Part shown: positions 27,846 to 34,665 of the stretch, piece after piece
How the letters are laid out: the number at the start of each line of letters is the position of its first letter
Numbering within the stretch: position 1 is the first letter of the stretch
The notes under the pieces: generated by a model
What the model was told of the DNA's origin: nothing
Seen by the model: the letters and a program-made list of their open reading frames with translations, nothing else
Databases searched by the model: none
Position numbers and translations under genes: made by a program
DNA from: Rhodococcus sp. IEGM 1409
GTDB taxonomy: Bacteria > Actinomycetota > Actinomycetes > Mycobacteriales > Mycobacteriaceae
Direction: 5' to 3'
Length of the DNA stretch: 64,000 nt
Assembly (NCBI RefSeq): GCF_030056735.1
Contig: NZ_JASHKN010000009.1
Coordinates: 62,001 to 126,000 of the forward strand

Positions 27846-28895
27846 CAGGGCATCTCGTAGCCAGTCGATCATCATCGGCGTCAACTCGGGCAGCTTGGTC
27901 ACTGCGCAGTGCCCCGCATCCGGGATGACGTGTACCTGCGTGTTCGGGCGCTCTTCGAAGAGTGTTGTGTCCGAGAGCGGAATGTGAACATCGTCGGCCC
28001 CGTTGACCACAAGCATCGGGGTCCGGCCGTCGTCGGCGGTCATCAAGACACTGCGATCGAACGCACGGAGACCCTGTACAAGCGCCTCTTTGGTTGCCGG
28101 GGCATCGAAACCCAGTGCGTTTCCGACGATGTCGCCCATGCCGTAGACCAGGCGCTCGGCATTCGCGGTCTCGAACGCACCCTTGACCGGGGCGCCGATG
28201 TTGATCACCGCATCGACGGCGCCGGTCAACCCCGAGCGCACGGCGAAGTTGCCGCCGAAGGAGACTCCCAGGTGCGCCACCTGCCCGTTGCCGAGAGCGC
28301 GAGCCGTCGATACGAGCCCGTCGATCACCTCGTCACCGAAAGCATCGAGAGGAACGGGTGATTCACCAGTTCCCGGCTGATCGAAAGCAATAACCGTCAC
28401 CCCGGCGTTCTTCGCGAACGCGCTGGCCAACGGATGCATGTCCATCTTCCAGCCGTCGACGCCGCCGCTGAGCAACAGGACGGGTGCGTCTTCGTACCGT
28501 CCGTCCGCCGAGAGGATGTGTACCGGTAGCTCGATCTCGCCGTTTCGGTAGGGCAGGGAGAGGATTCGACGCTCGAACTCGAGCCCGAATCCTGTTGCTG
28601 CCTTGACGTATTCGTCCACCTGATTGCGCAGAGCCCGTCGACGGGATTCGTTGGCCAGCACCGGGAACTTGGCGATTCCGTAGATCATCGCTGCCAGGGA
28701 ATGATTGCCGGCCGCGGAGTACTTCGCCGCCAGCGCCGACCACTCGTACGACCAACCACCCGGCGCGTCGGCCCAGGTCGAGTTGATGGACGCGCGCAGT
28801 TCCTCGAGATCCGAGACGGGGAGTCCGAAGCTCAGAAACTGTCCTGTGCGCTCTTCGAAGAGGCCTCGGTGATCGACAGGAAATTCGTATGACAT
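27816..28895 (-). CDS. FrsA-like alpha/beta hydrolase
   Basis: A 359-residue cytosolic alpha/beta hydrolase with an N-terminal helical cap (about residues 20-110). The hydrolase core has LLSGGVDGWK, DQPGTGESPVPL, nucleophile elbow HLGVSFGG, and a C-terminal His in DAGHCAV. The layout is that of the FrsA/DUF1100 esterases. A 23-bp perfect palindrome lies 26 bases upstream of its start, in the gap shared with the divergent TetR gene at 29002. That makes it a probable repression target, induced by a substrate-like compound. Confidence 0.82.
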   Translation of the reverse strand: MSYEFPVDHRGLFEERTGQFLSFGLPVSDLEELRASINSTWADAPGGWSYEWSALAAKYSAAGNHSLAAMIYGIAKFPVLANESRRRALRNQVDEYVKAATGFGLEFERRILSLPYRNGEIELPVHILSADGRYEDAPVLLLSGGVDGWKMDMHPLASAFAKNAGVTVIAFDQPGTGESPVPLDAFGDEVIDGLVSTARALGNGQVAHLGVSFGGNFAVRSGLTGAVDAVINIGAPVKGAFETANAERLVYGMGDIVGNALGFDAPATKEALVQGLRAFDRSVLMTADDGRTPMLVVNGADDVHIPLSDTTLFEERPNTQVHVIPDAGHCAVTKLPELTPMMIDWLRDALSGTAPRTGR

Positions 28896-28920
28896 GGGAA
28901 AACACCCCTCAATTCATCTT

Positions 28921-28943
28921 TAATGCAACGATCAGTTGCATTA
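28921..28943. promoter_or_regulatory. TetR operator (strong site)
   Basis: Perfect palindrome TAATGCAAC-GATCA-GTTGCATTA in the divergent FrsA-like hydrolase/TetR region. Arms are nine bases. Confidence 0.8.
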
Positions 28944-28973
28944 GCTCAGTGAACCACGTGTCTCCAGCTAACA

Positions 28974-28986
28974 CAACACCTTGTTG
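28974..28986. promoter_or_regulatory. TetR operator (weaker second site)
   Basis: CAAC-ACCTT-GTTG repeats the core and spacing of the 28921 site (CAAC-N5-GTTG), 48 bases further on and 15 bases before the TetR start. Confidence 0.55.
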
Positions 28987-29001
28987 CGATAAGGTTGACC
29001 C

Positions 29002-29604
29002 ATGACCTCGACACCACAACGGCCCGGAGGGCGTAGCGCCAGGGTGCGCGAGGCCGTCCTGGCAGCGACCGCGGCCGAACTGTCCGAACGCGGATTTGCA
29101 GCGATGACCATCGAGGACATAGCCGCCCGTTCCGGAGTCCACAAGACCACGATCTACCGGCGATGGAGCACGCTGTCCCAACTGGTGGCCGACGCGGCCG
29201 TCGAGGTATCGGCAACTACCGTCCCCATCCCGGATACCGGTTCCGTCGAATCCGACCTGCGCGAGATGGCCAGATCGATAGTCGCACTGGTGACAAGCGA
29301 GTCGGGCGGCGCGTTGGTGGCTGCACTGTTCTCGGACGCGGTTCGTACGCCGGAAGTGGCGAGACTCAAGCGCGAATTCTATTCCGCACGTTACGAACTG
29401 GCTGACATAGTGGTCCGCCGAGCAGTCGAACGCGGGGAAATCTCCGAGAAGGTCTCAGCTGCTGATCTTCTGGCGGCCGTCGCCGCGCCCATCTACTATC
29501 GCCTGTTGGTCGCCGATCTACCTGTCGACCAGTCGGTTGCCGATCGCGCTGCTGCCGGCGCGCTCGCCGCGGCCCACGCCGGGGCCCTCGATCAGACCGA
29601 ATGA
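29002..29604 (+). CDS. TetR-family repressor
   Basis: A 200-residue TetR protein. The HTH is AAMTIEDIAARSGVHKTTIYRRW, preceded by RSARVREAVLAATAAELSER. The C-terminal domain is TetR_C type, with a helical EFYSARYELADIVVRRAVER stretch. Two operator-like sites sharing CAAC-N5-GTTG lie between it and the divergent FrsA-like hydrolase, which points to joint repression. The 3' end overlaps the proline iminopeptidase gene by 13 bases on the opposite strand. Confidence 0.88.
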   Translation: MTSTPQRPGGRSARVREAVLAATAAELSERGFAAMTIEDIAARSGVHKTTIYRRWSTLSQLVADAAVEVSATTVPIPDTGSVESDLREMARSIVALVTSESGGALVAALFSDAVRTPEVARLKREFYSARYELADIVVRRAVERGEISEKVSAADLLAAVAAPIYYRLLVADLPVDQSVADRAAAGALAAAHAGALDQTE

Positions 29605-30551
29605 GCCAGTGAATTCAGCGCTTCCACGATTGCCTCGTTGAATCCACCCCCGCCATGCCCGGCGTCGTCGAGCACCACCAACTCACTACCCGGCCAACGC
29701 CGGTGGATCGCCCAGGCAGTATCCAACGGCCCGGAAATGTCATACCGTCCGTGCACGAGAATCGCGGGAATCTCAGCGAGACGGTCCATTCCGTCCAAGA
29801 TCTGATTCGGCGCCAGGAAGCAGTCGTTACCCCAGTAATGCGTGACCAGCCTGGTCATCACCCGGCGGAAGTCCGGATTCTGGTATCGAACACTCGGAGT
29901 CCACCCCGGCATCAGCGACACGTGCACGTCTTCCCAACGGCACCACTGCAACGCAGCATTCTCGCGCACAACAGGATCCGGATCGGCGAGCAATCGCGCG
30001 TATGCCACGGGGAGGTTTCCGTCACGCTCGTCCTCCGGCAGCGGCGCGACGAACTCTTCCCACTCACGCGGAAACACTCTGCCCATAGCGCGGGTGATCC
30101 ACTCGATTTCGACTCTCGTCCCGCCGGTGATCGCGCCCAATGCCATCGCGATCACCCGTTCGGGAAACGTTTGGGCATACACCAGACCCAAACTCACGCC
30201 CCAGGAAAGTCCGGTGACGATCCATCGCTCGATACCGAGATGCTCTCGAAGGCGCTCGATGTCGTCGAGCATGTGTGCCGTCGTGTTCACGGTCAGGTCG
30301 ACGTCCGGACTGCTCGCAAGAGGAAGGCTGCGCCCACAGCCTCGTTGATCGAACAGAAGTGCGCGAAAGGCTTCGGGATCGAAGAAGCGCCGGGCACCGA
30401 CAGTGCACCCCGAACCTGGACCGCCGTGGAGGTAGAGAACCGGAATGCCCGCCGGATTCCCGACGGTCTCCCAGTAGAGGCACTGACCATCCGACACTTC
30501 AAACAGACCGGACTCGTACGGTTCGACGGGCGGGTACAGGGCAGCAGTCAT
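29592..30551 (-). CDS. pip: Proline iminopeptidase
   Basis: A 319-residue alpha/beta-hydrolase peptidase (S33). HGGPGSGC is the oxyanion loop, DQRGCGRS the family signature, and GLSWGVSLGL the nucleophile elbow. The acid lies in GRYDISGP and the His in DAGHGG. It removes N-terminal proline from peptides in the cytosol. The start at ATG 30551 (MTAALYPPVEPYESG) matches the usual start of the family. A 22-bp perfect palindrome lies about 20 bases upstream and may control it. Confidence 0.93.
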   Translation of the reverse strand: MTAALYPPVEPYESGLFEVSDGQCLYWETVGNPAGIPVLYLHGGPGSGCTVGARRFFDPEAFRALLFDQRGCGRSLPLASSPDVDLTVNTTAHMLDDIERLREHLGIERWIVTGLSWGVSLGLVYAQTFPERVIAMALGAITGGTRVEIEWITRAMGRVFPREWEEFVAPLPEDERDGNLPVAYARLLADPDPVVRENAALQWCRWEDVHVSLMPGWTPSVRYQNPDFRRVMTRLVTHYWGNDCFLAPNQILDGMDRLAEIPAILVHGRYDISGPLDTAWAIHRRWPGSELVVLDDAGHGGGGFNEAIVEALNSLAHSV

Positions 30552-30572
30552 AGGCGGTGATTCTTCCATCAA

Positions 30573-30594
30573 GCTGCCTACTCGAGTAGGCAGC
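30573..30594. promoter_or_regulatory. 22-bp perfect palindrome
   Basis: GCTGCCTACTC-GAGTAGGCAGC has no spacer and contains a central CTCGAG. It sits 22 bases upstream of pip and 59 bases before the divergent gene at 30653. No transcription-factor gene is immediately adjacent. Operator function is inferred from position and symmetry. Confidence 0.6.
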
Positions 30595-30652
30595 ACGCGG
30601 CCGAGCAATGGCCTAGCGTGGACAGGACACCACTGCGACGGGAGTACACCAG

Positions 30653-31111
30653 ATGCGTGACGGGTTCAGGTTGCCGGGGTACGGCGGCGCCGCAGTGTTC
30701 CTTCGCAGTCATGCGGTTCCCGCCACTGTCTTCGAATCCGACGTGCCCACACTTGTTTTCGACGTCGGACTGCTCAGCCCCGACCGGTTCAATCAGTACC
30801 TCAGCCGGCACACGGACGAAGGGTTTGTCGAACGACTGGCGGCATTCTTCTTTCACGCGGCCGCAGACTTCCATCCCGAGAAGTCGCTCCCGTCGTTCAC
30901 CGACGAACGACTCGGACTGATGATCTCGGTCTGTTCCAGCACCGATCGAGAGGTGGAACTCGACTTCTCACTTGCCGAGGATCCCGAATCGGAGGACACC
31001 GAACGCGACGAGATGACCTTCGAGACAAGCCGAGTCGTCCTCGCGACCTCGGCGCAGACGGTTTCTCGACTGACCGGTGGAGTAACCACCCACTTCGACG
31101 GGGAGTTGTAG
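30653..31111 (+). CDS. Hypothetical protein (first of an unknown pair)
   Basis: A 152-residue protein I do not recognise. It is soluble, with no signal or membrane segment, and is acidic in its second half (SLAEDPESEDTERDE). Mixed strands and helices are suggested. Its stop is four bases before the next gene, which also encodes an unrecognised protein, so the two form an operon. A perfect 22-bp palindrome lies in the upstream region shared with pip. Codon use looks like that of the neighbours. Confidence 0.7.
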   Translation: MRDGFRLPGYGGAAVFLRSHAVPATVFESDVPTLVFDVGLLSPDRFNQYLSRHTDEGFVERLAAFFFHAAADFHPEKSLPSFTDERLGLMISVCSSTDREVELDFSLAEDPESEDTERDEMTFETSRVVLATSAQTVSRLTGGVTTHFDGEL

Positions 31112-31115
31112 AGAC

Positions 31116-31712
31116 ATGGGTTTTCTCTTCGAGATTCTCGATTTTCCCGACGGCAGTCGGATGACCGATCTGTGGAACAACACGTGGGCCGAGCCGGCAA
31201 TGGGCGAGGAGATTGCGTCCGGTCACTTCATTCATCTGGGCGACGATCAGCACGTCGACGTGGAGACCGATTTTCTCAGTAGCCACCTACCGTTCAACGT
31301 GGCAGGCTTCGGCGGAGTCTTTCCCGACGGCAAACCCTGGATGTTCGTCATGCAGAAGGCGCCGGCCGACCTCGCGACCAGGCTTCGCGGCGAGGACGAT
31401 CCACACTCACTTTTGCGCGGATCACTCGACCGCGCCATGTCTTTCAACCCTGATGCACTGGTGGCCGAGGAATTGTCTTGGAGGCACGCCGATCTGGTGA
31501 AAGTGTACGAGGAAGAGGGAATCCCTGCGGTATCCGTTGCGGGTTGGTCGGCTGCAGATCTCCTGCGTGGCCTATTGGCGCAGTGTTGCAACGTCGAACT
31601 TGCCGCCGTCGTCGCCGGATACCCAGAGTGCGCCTACCCCGAATCGGCGCATGCGTGCGAAGCGGACGTGTTCTCCGACGTGTTCGCCGGTTGGGTCAGC
31701 GGACTGCGGTGA
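31116..31712 (+). CDS. Hypothetical protein (second of an unknown pair)
   Basis: A 198-residue soluble protein I do not recognise. Noticeable are FEILDFPDGSRMTDLWNNTW at the N-terminus, a VFPDGKPWMFVMQK strand, and a cysteine-containing stretch AQCCNVELAAVVAGYPECAY near the C-terminus. It starts four bases after the preceding gene and is presumably co-translated with it. No catalytic motif is evident. Confidence 0.7.
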   Translation: MGFLFEILDFPDGSRMTDLWNNTWAEPAMGEEIASGHFIHLGDDQHVDVETDFLSSHLPFNVAGFGGVFPDGKPWMFVMQKAPADLATRLRGEDDPHSLLRGSLDRAMSFNPDALVAEELSWRHADLVKVYEEEGIPAVSVAGWSAADLLRGLLAQCCNVELAAVVAGYPECAYPESAHACEADVFSDVFAGWVSGLR

Positions 31713-31740
31713 TGTGACGGAGGAGACTCCGTCCACTCGA

Positions 31741-31780
31741 CATTTCGGAGTAGACTCATTTATGAGCGTGATCCGAAATG
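31741..31780. promoter_or_regulatory. Nested inverted repeats before a TetR gene
   Basis: Outer arms CATTTCGGA (31741-31749) and TCCGAAATG (31772-31780) enclose an inner CTCAT-TT-ATGAG (31755-31766). It lies just before ATG 31797, so it may be an operator for this TetR protein or a transcript hairpin overlapping the ribosome site region. Confidence 0.5.
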
Positions 31781-31796
31781 AAACGAGGTGAGCGGG

Positions 31797-32408
31797 ATGA
31801 CGAAGCCGGACCAGGAGTTGGGCCGTCGCGAACGCAACAAGCTCGAGAAGCAGACACGCATCTTCGACGCCGCGGCCGAACTGTTCGCGGAAAAGGGCTA
31901 CAGCGCGGTCACAACTCAAGAAATCGCCGACCGCGCCGATGTAGCCGGCGGCACCCTCTTTCGTTACGCCGCAAGCAAAGCCGAGCTACTACTCATGGTG
32001 TACAACGCGGAGTACCGCAAGCAGATCGAACTGGGAGAAGAGCGTGAGGCCAAGTCGACGGGCACAGAAGATCGTGTGCTCGAGCTTGTTTCACCCCTAC
32101 TGATCGCAAGTCGCCGAAACGACGAGAACACCGGCATCTACCAACGCGAGGTGTTGTTCGGCGAGCCCAGCGAATGTTTCCGGGCCGAAGGCCTGGAACT
32201 CTCGCAACGCCTGCAAACGCGGATTGCACAAATCCTGCACGAGGGGCACCCCCAACACACCGCCCGAACCACCACTGCAGCGCGAACGATTTCCAACGTG
32301 CTGCACTTCGAAATAGCCCGCGCGGCATTGGACCGGATCACGGCAGACGAGCTCACGAACATCGTTGCCGCACAGGTCCGATTGACGCTTGCCGGACTAC
32401 TCACCTAA
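31797..32408 (+). CDS. TetR-family regulator
   Basis: A 203-residue TetR protein with the HTH in YSAVTTQEIADRADVAGGTL and FRYAASKAELL. The residues before it (RRERNKLEKQTRIFDAAAEL) form the first helix. It is followed 18 bases later by a 3-hydroxyacyl-CoA dehydrogenase gene, so it may sense an acyl-CoA or fatty acid and control that gene with itself. The start at ATG 31797 has GAGG eight bases upstream; a GTG at 31788 overlaps that site. Nested inverted repeats upstream are the likely operator. Confidence 0.86.
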   Translation: MTKPDQELGRRERNKLEKQTRIFDAAAELFAEKGYSAVTTQEIADRADVAGGTLFRYAASKAELLLMVYNAEYRKQIELGEEREAKSTGTEDRVLELVSPLLIASRRNDENTGIYQREVLFGEPSECFRAEGLELSQRLQTRIAQILHEGHPQHTARTTTAARTISNVLHFEIARAALDRITADELTNIVAAQVRLTLAGLLT

Positions 32409-32426
32409 AAGGATTGAGGATCGAAA

Positions 32427-33287
32427 ATGACTGAACTGAAGCAGATCACCGTTCTGGGTACCGGAGTTCTCGGCTCGCAGATCGCCTATCAGACCGCCTA
32501 CCACGGCTTCGACGTCGTCGCGTACGACATCAATGCGGAGGTCATCGAGAAGGCCAAGGCTCGGTTCGATTCGTTGGCCGCGGCCTACAAGGCTGAGAAC
32601 GTCGAGGGCGCCAAGGACGGCAAGGCCGACGAAGCGCTGCAACGGATTACGTACTCGTACGATCTCTCCGAAGCCGTCGCCAAGGCCGATCTGGTCATCG
32701 AGGCAATTCCCGAGGACATCGCCATCAAGCGCGACACCTACGAGAAGCTCGCCGCAGTAGCCCCTGAGCACACGGTGTTCGCAACCAACTCCTCGACGCT
32801 TCTGCCGAGCGACCTCAAGGAGTTCACCGGCCGCCCCGAGAAGTTCCTCGCACTGCACTTCGCAAATCACGTGTGGGTCAACAACACTGCCGAGGTCATG
32901 GGCACCGAGTCCACCGACCCGGCCGTGTACCGCAAGGTCGTCGATTTCGCGAAGAACATCGGCATGGCGCCGATCGAACTCAAGAAGGAGAAGGCGGGCT
33001 ACGTACTCAACTCGCTCCTGGTCCCGCTCCTCAACGCAGCATCCGACCTGCTGATCGACGGCATCGCCGATCCTGACATGGTCGACAAGACGTGGCGTAT
33101 CGGCACCGGAGCCCCGTTCGGCCCCTTCCAGATCATGGATGTCGTCGGGTTGACCACCGTCTTCAACATCTCCTCCCAGGGCGGCGAGAAGCAGCGCGAG
33201 TTCGCCGACTACATCAAGAAGAACTACATCGACGAAGGCAAGCTCGGCGTCGCTGTCGGCGAGGGCTTCTACAACTACAAGGGTTGA
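32427..33287 (+). CDS. 3-hydroxyacyl-CoA dehydrogenase
   Basis: A 286-residue NAD-dependent L-3-hydroxyacyl-CoA (3-hydroxybutyryl-CoA-type) dehydrogenase. The Rossmann motif VLGTGVLGSQIAYQTAY is at the N-terminus, the substrate-binding NSST at about residue 117, and catalytic His in ALHFANHVW paired with Glu in EVMGTEST. The C-terminal helical domain contains APFGPFQIMDVVGL. It oxidises 3-hydroxyacyl-CoA in beta-oxidation or acts in the reductive direction. It is probably co-transcribed with the TetR gene. A strong hairpin terminator follows. Confidence 0.92.
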   Translation: MTELKQITVLGTGVLGSQIAYQTAYHGFDVVAYDINAEVIEKAKARFDSLAAAYKAENVEGAKDGKADEALQRITYSYDLSEAVAKADLVIEAIPEDIAIKRDTYEKLAAVAPEHTVFATNSSTLLPSDLKEFTGRPEKFLALHFANHVWVNNTAEVMGTESTDPAVYRKVVDFAKNIGMAPIELKKEKAGYVLNSLLVPLLNAASDLLIDGIADPDMVDKTWRIGTGAPFGPFQIMDVVGLTTVFNISSQGGEKQREFADYIKKNYIDEGKLGVAVGEGFYNYKG

Positions 33288-33303
33288 TCAACTTACCGGC
33301 TCA

Positions 33304-33349
33304 CCGCGCGGTGGTTACGACGTGAATTCACGTGGTAGCCACCGCGCGG
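33304..33349 (+). terminator. Hairpin terminator after the hydroxyacyl-CoA dehydrogenase
   Basis: Arms CCGCGCGGTGG (33304-33314) and CCACCGCGCGG (33339-33349) pair perfectly. A second palindrome CGTGAATTCACG (33321-33332) sits in the loop. Confidence 0.7.
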
Positions 33350-33439
33350 ACGTCTGTTGTCAGTAAGTCCGAAACCACCCTGAGCGATTGTGACGCAAGC
33401 TTCTTCACGTGCGAACCCATCCTCAGGAGAGATCCCCAC

Positions 33440-34483
33440 ATGCGTCGTTCCGCCATCTCGGCACTCACAACACTGGCACTGCTCGGCGCCGGAACACTGG
33501 CCGGCACACCCGCCGTCGCCGCTCCCCTCGCGTGTCGCGGTATCTCCACCGGTTCGTTCTCAGGTTCCGCCGGTGGCTCGGAGTACCTGTGCGCCAAGGA
33601 AGGTGACCTCCTGGATGTGCGCATCGGAGACGTTCACGCGACGCAACCTTCGCTCGGCTACGACGAGGTGTACTACAAGCTCGGGCGATACACGCTCGGA
33701 AAAGACACGATCAACAAGAAGTTCGACGACTGGTGTGAGGCGAACGGCCAGGTCCAGGCCGCGACCGCTACTGCGGCGTCGACGCTGAAGGACCCGTCGT
33801 CCTTCACCTGCCAGCTCCCGGTCGGTCAGGAAACCGCCGAGAGCATCGCGCCCATGAAGACCGTGGTCGTCGGTCCCCGCGGCGATCTGTACCTGACCGA
33901 CGGCCACCACACCCTCACGTCCTTCATCGAGACGGCCGACGGAGGTCCCGACCTTCACGTGCGGCTGCGGGTTCTCGGTAACCTCAGTGGCCTGAGTGAA
34001 GGTGCCTTCTGGACCGAGATGGAAAAGAACAAGTGGGTCTGGTCGCGTGACGTCGACGGGAACCAGGTGCCGGTCCAGTCCCTGCCGAAGAGCGTCGGCC
34101 TGGCCAACTTCGCCGACGACAAGTACCGCAGCTTGATGTACTTCTCCCGCGACATCGGATTTGCCGCTGGCTCGATCCCGTTCCAGGAGTTCTACTGGGG
34201 TGCGTGGGTCCGCGACACCGCGCCCGTCGACCTCACCAACTGGAATCGCGACGGTCTCTCCAGCTACCTGAGCACCGTGAAGTCGGTGACCAAAGCACAG
34301 ACTGCGTTGACGGGCGATGCCGTCGTCGACAGCGGATTCACGGCCACCGATCTTGGCGTCCTGTCGGCCTGGAACGACGGCAAAGCCGAGTCCAAGGGCG
34401 AGTTCGCAAAGCTGTCGAAGCCGTACACAGACGACAAGCCGGGCAAGATCGCTTACGCACTTGCCTACAAAGCAACCCTCTGA
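33440..34483 (+). CDS. Secreted ParB-like (ParBc_2) protein
   Basis: A 347-residue exported protein. The signal peptide (MRRSAISALTTLALLGAGTL..., cleavage near AVAAP) is followed by a ParB/Srx-like domain of the ParBc_2 type. Evidence is DVRIGDVHATQPSLGYDEVYYKL, then VVVGPRGDLYLTDGHHTLTS, with the D-G-H-H motif. Cytosolic ParB relatives bind CTP and DNA, whereas this secreted branch has no known role. Cysteines in LACRGIS, YLCAKE, DDWCEANG and FTCQL could form disulfides outside the cell. The start at ATG 33440 has AGGAG upstream. It is monocistronic, between a terminator and the gltB leader. Confidence 0.75.
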   Translation: MRRSAISALTTLALLGAGTLAGTPAVAAPLACRGISTGSFSGSAGGSEYLCAKEGDLLDVRIGDVHATQPSLGYDEVYYKLGRYTLGKDTINKKFDDWCEANGQVQAATATAASTLKDPSSFTCQLPVGQETAESIAPMKTVVVGPRGDLYLTDGHHTLTSFIETADGGPDLHVRLRVLGNLSGLSEGAFWTEMEKNKWVWSRDVDGNQVPVQSLPKSVGLANFADDKYRSLMYFSRDIGFAAGSIPFQEFYWGAWVRDTAPVDLTNWNRDGLSSYLSTVKSVTKAQTALTGDAVVDSGFTATDLGVLSAWNDGKAESKGEFAKLSKPYTDDKPGKIAYALAYKATL

Positions 34484-34519
34484 CCTGCTCTGATCCAAGT
34501 CACACTAAGCAGACTTGAC

Positions 34520-34538
34520 TAAGGTAAGCCTCTACTCA
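34520..34538 (+). promoter_or_regulatory. IdeR/DtxR-like iron box upstream of the gltB-like operon
   Basis: TAAGGTAAGCCTCTACTCA matches TWAGGTWAGSCTWACCTWA at 15 of 19 positions; the first 12 match without error. It lies about 130 bases before the gltB-like start. Confidence 0.6.
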
Positions 34539-34582
34539 GTAGTCTGATCCCATTCGGGTGCCGCTTCATCGAAGCAGCGACG

Positions 34583-34661
34583 CCCTGCCCTGACGGAATA
34601 CATGCCGTCGCATCTGCCCGGTCGAACAATCTCCGGGCAACCAGGACAGGGAGAAGGTTGC
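34583..34661 (+). promoter_or_regulatory. Candidate structured 5' leader of the gltB-like gene
   Basis: The strands CCCTGCCCTG (34583-34592) and CAGGACAGGG (34642-34651) can form a closing stem with one mismatch. Inside are ACGG/CCGT (34593-34596 with 34605-34608) and TGCCCGG/CCGGGCA (34615-34621 with 34633-34639), giving a three-way junction. A competing stem GCAACC/GGTTGC (34637-34642 with 34656-34661) would tie up the Shine-Dalgarno region AGGGAGAAGG (34648-34657) before GTG 34666. I do not recognise a known riboswitch class. Confidence 0.4.
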
Positions 34662-34665
34662 TGTA

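Noticed and set aside
34583..34661. SAM, cobalamin or TPP riboswitch before the gltB-like gene
   Set aside because: A GGCAACC stretch recalls SAM riboswitches, but the other conserved elements of these classes are missing.
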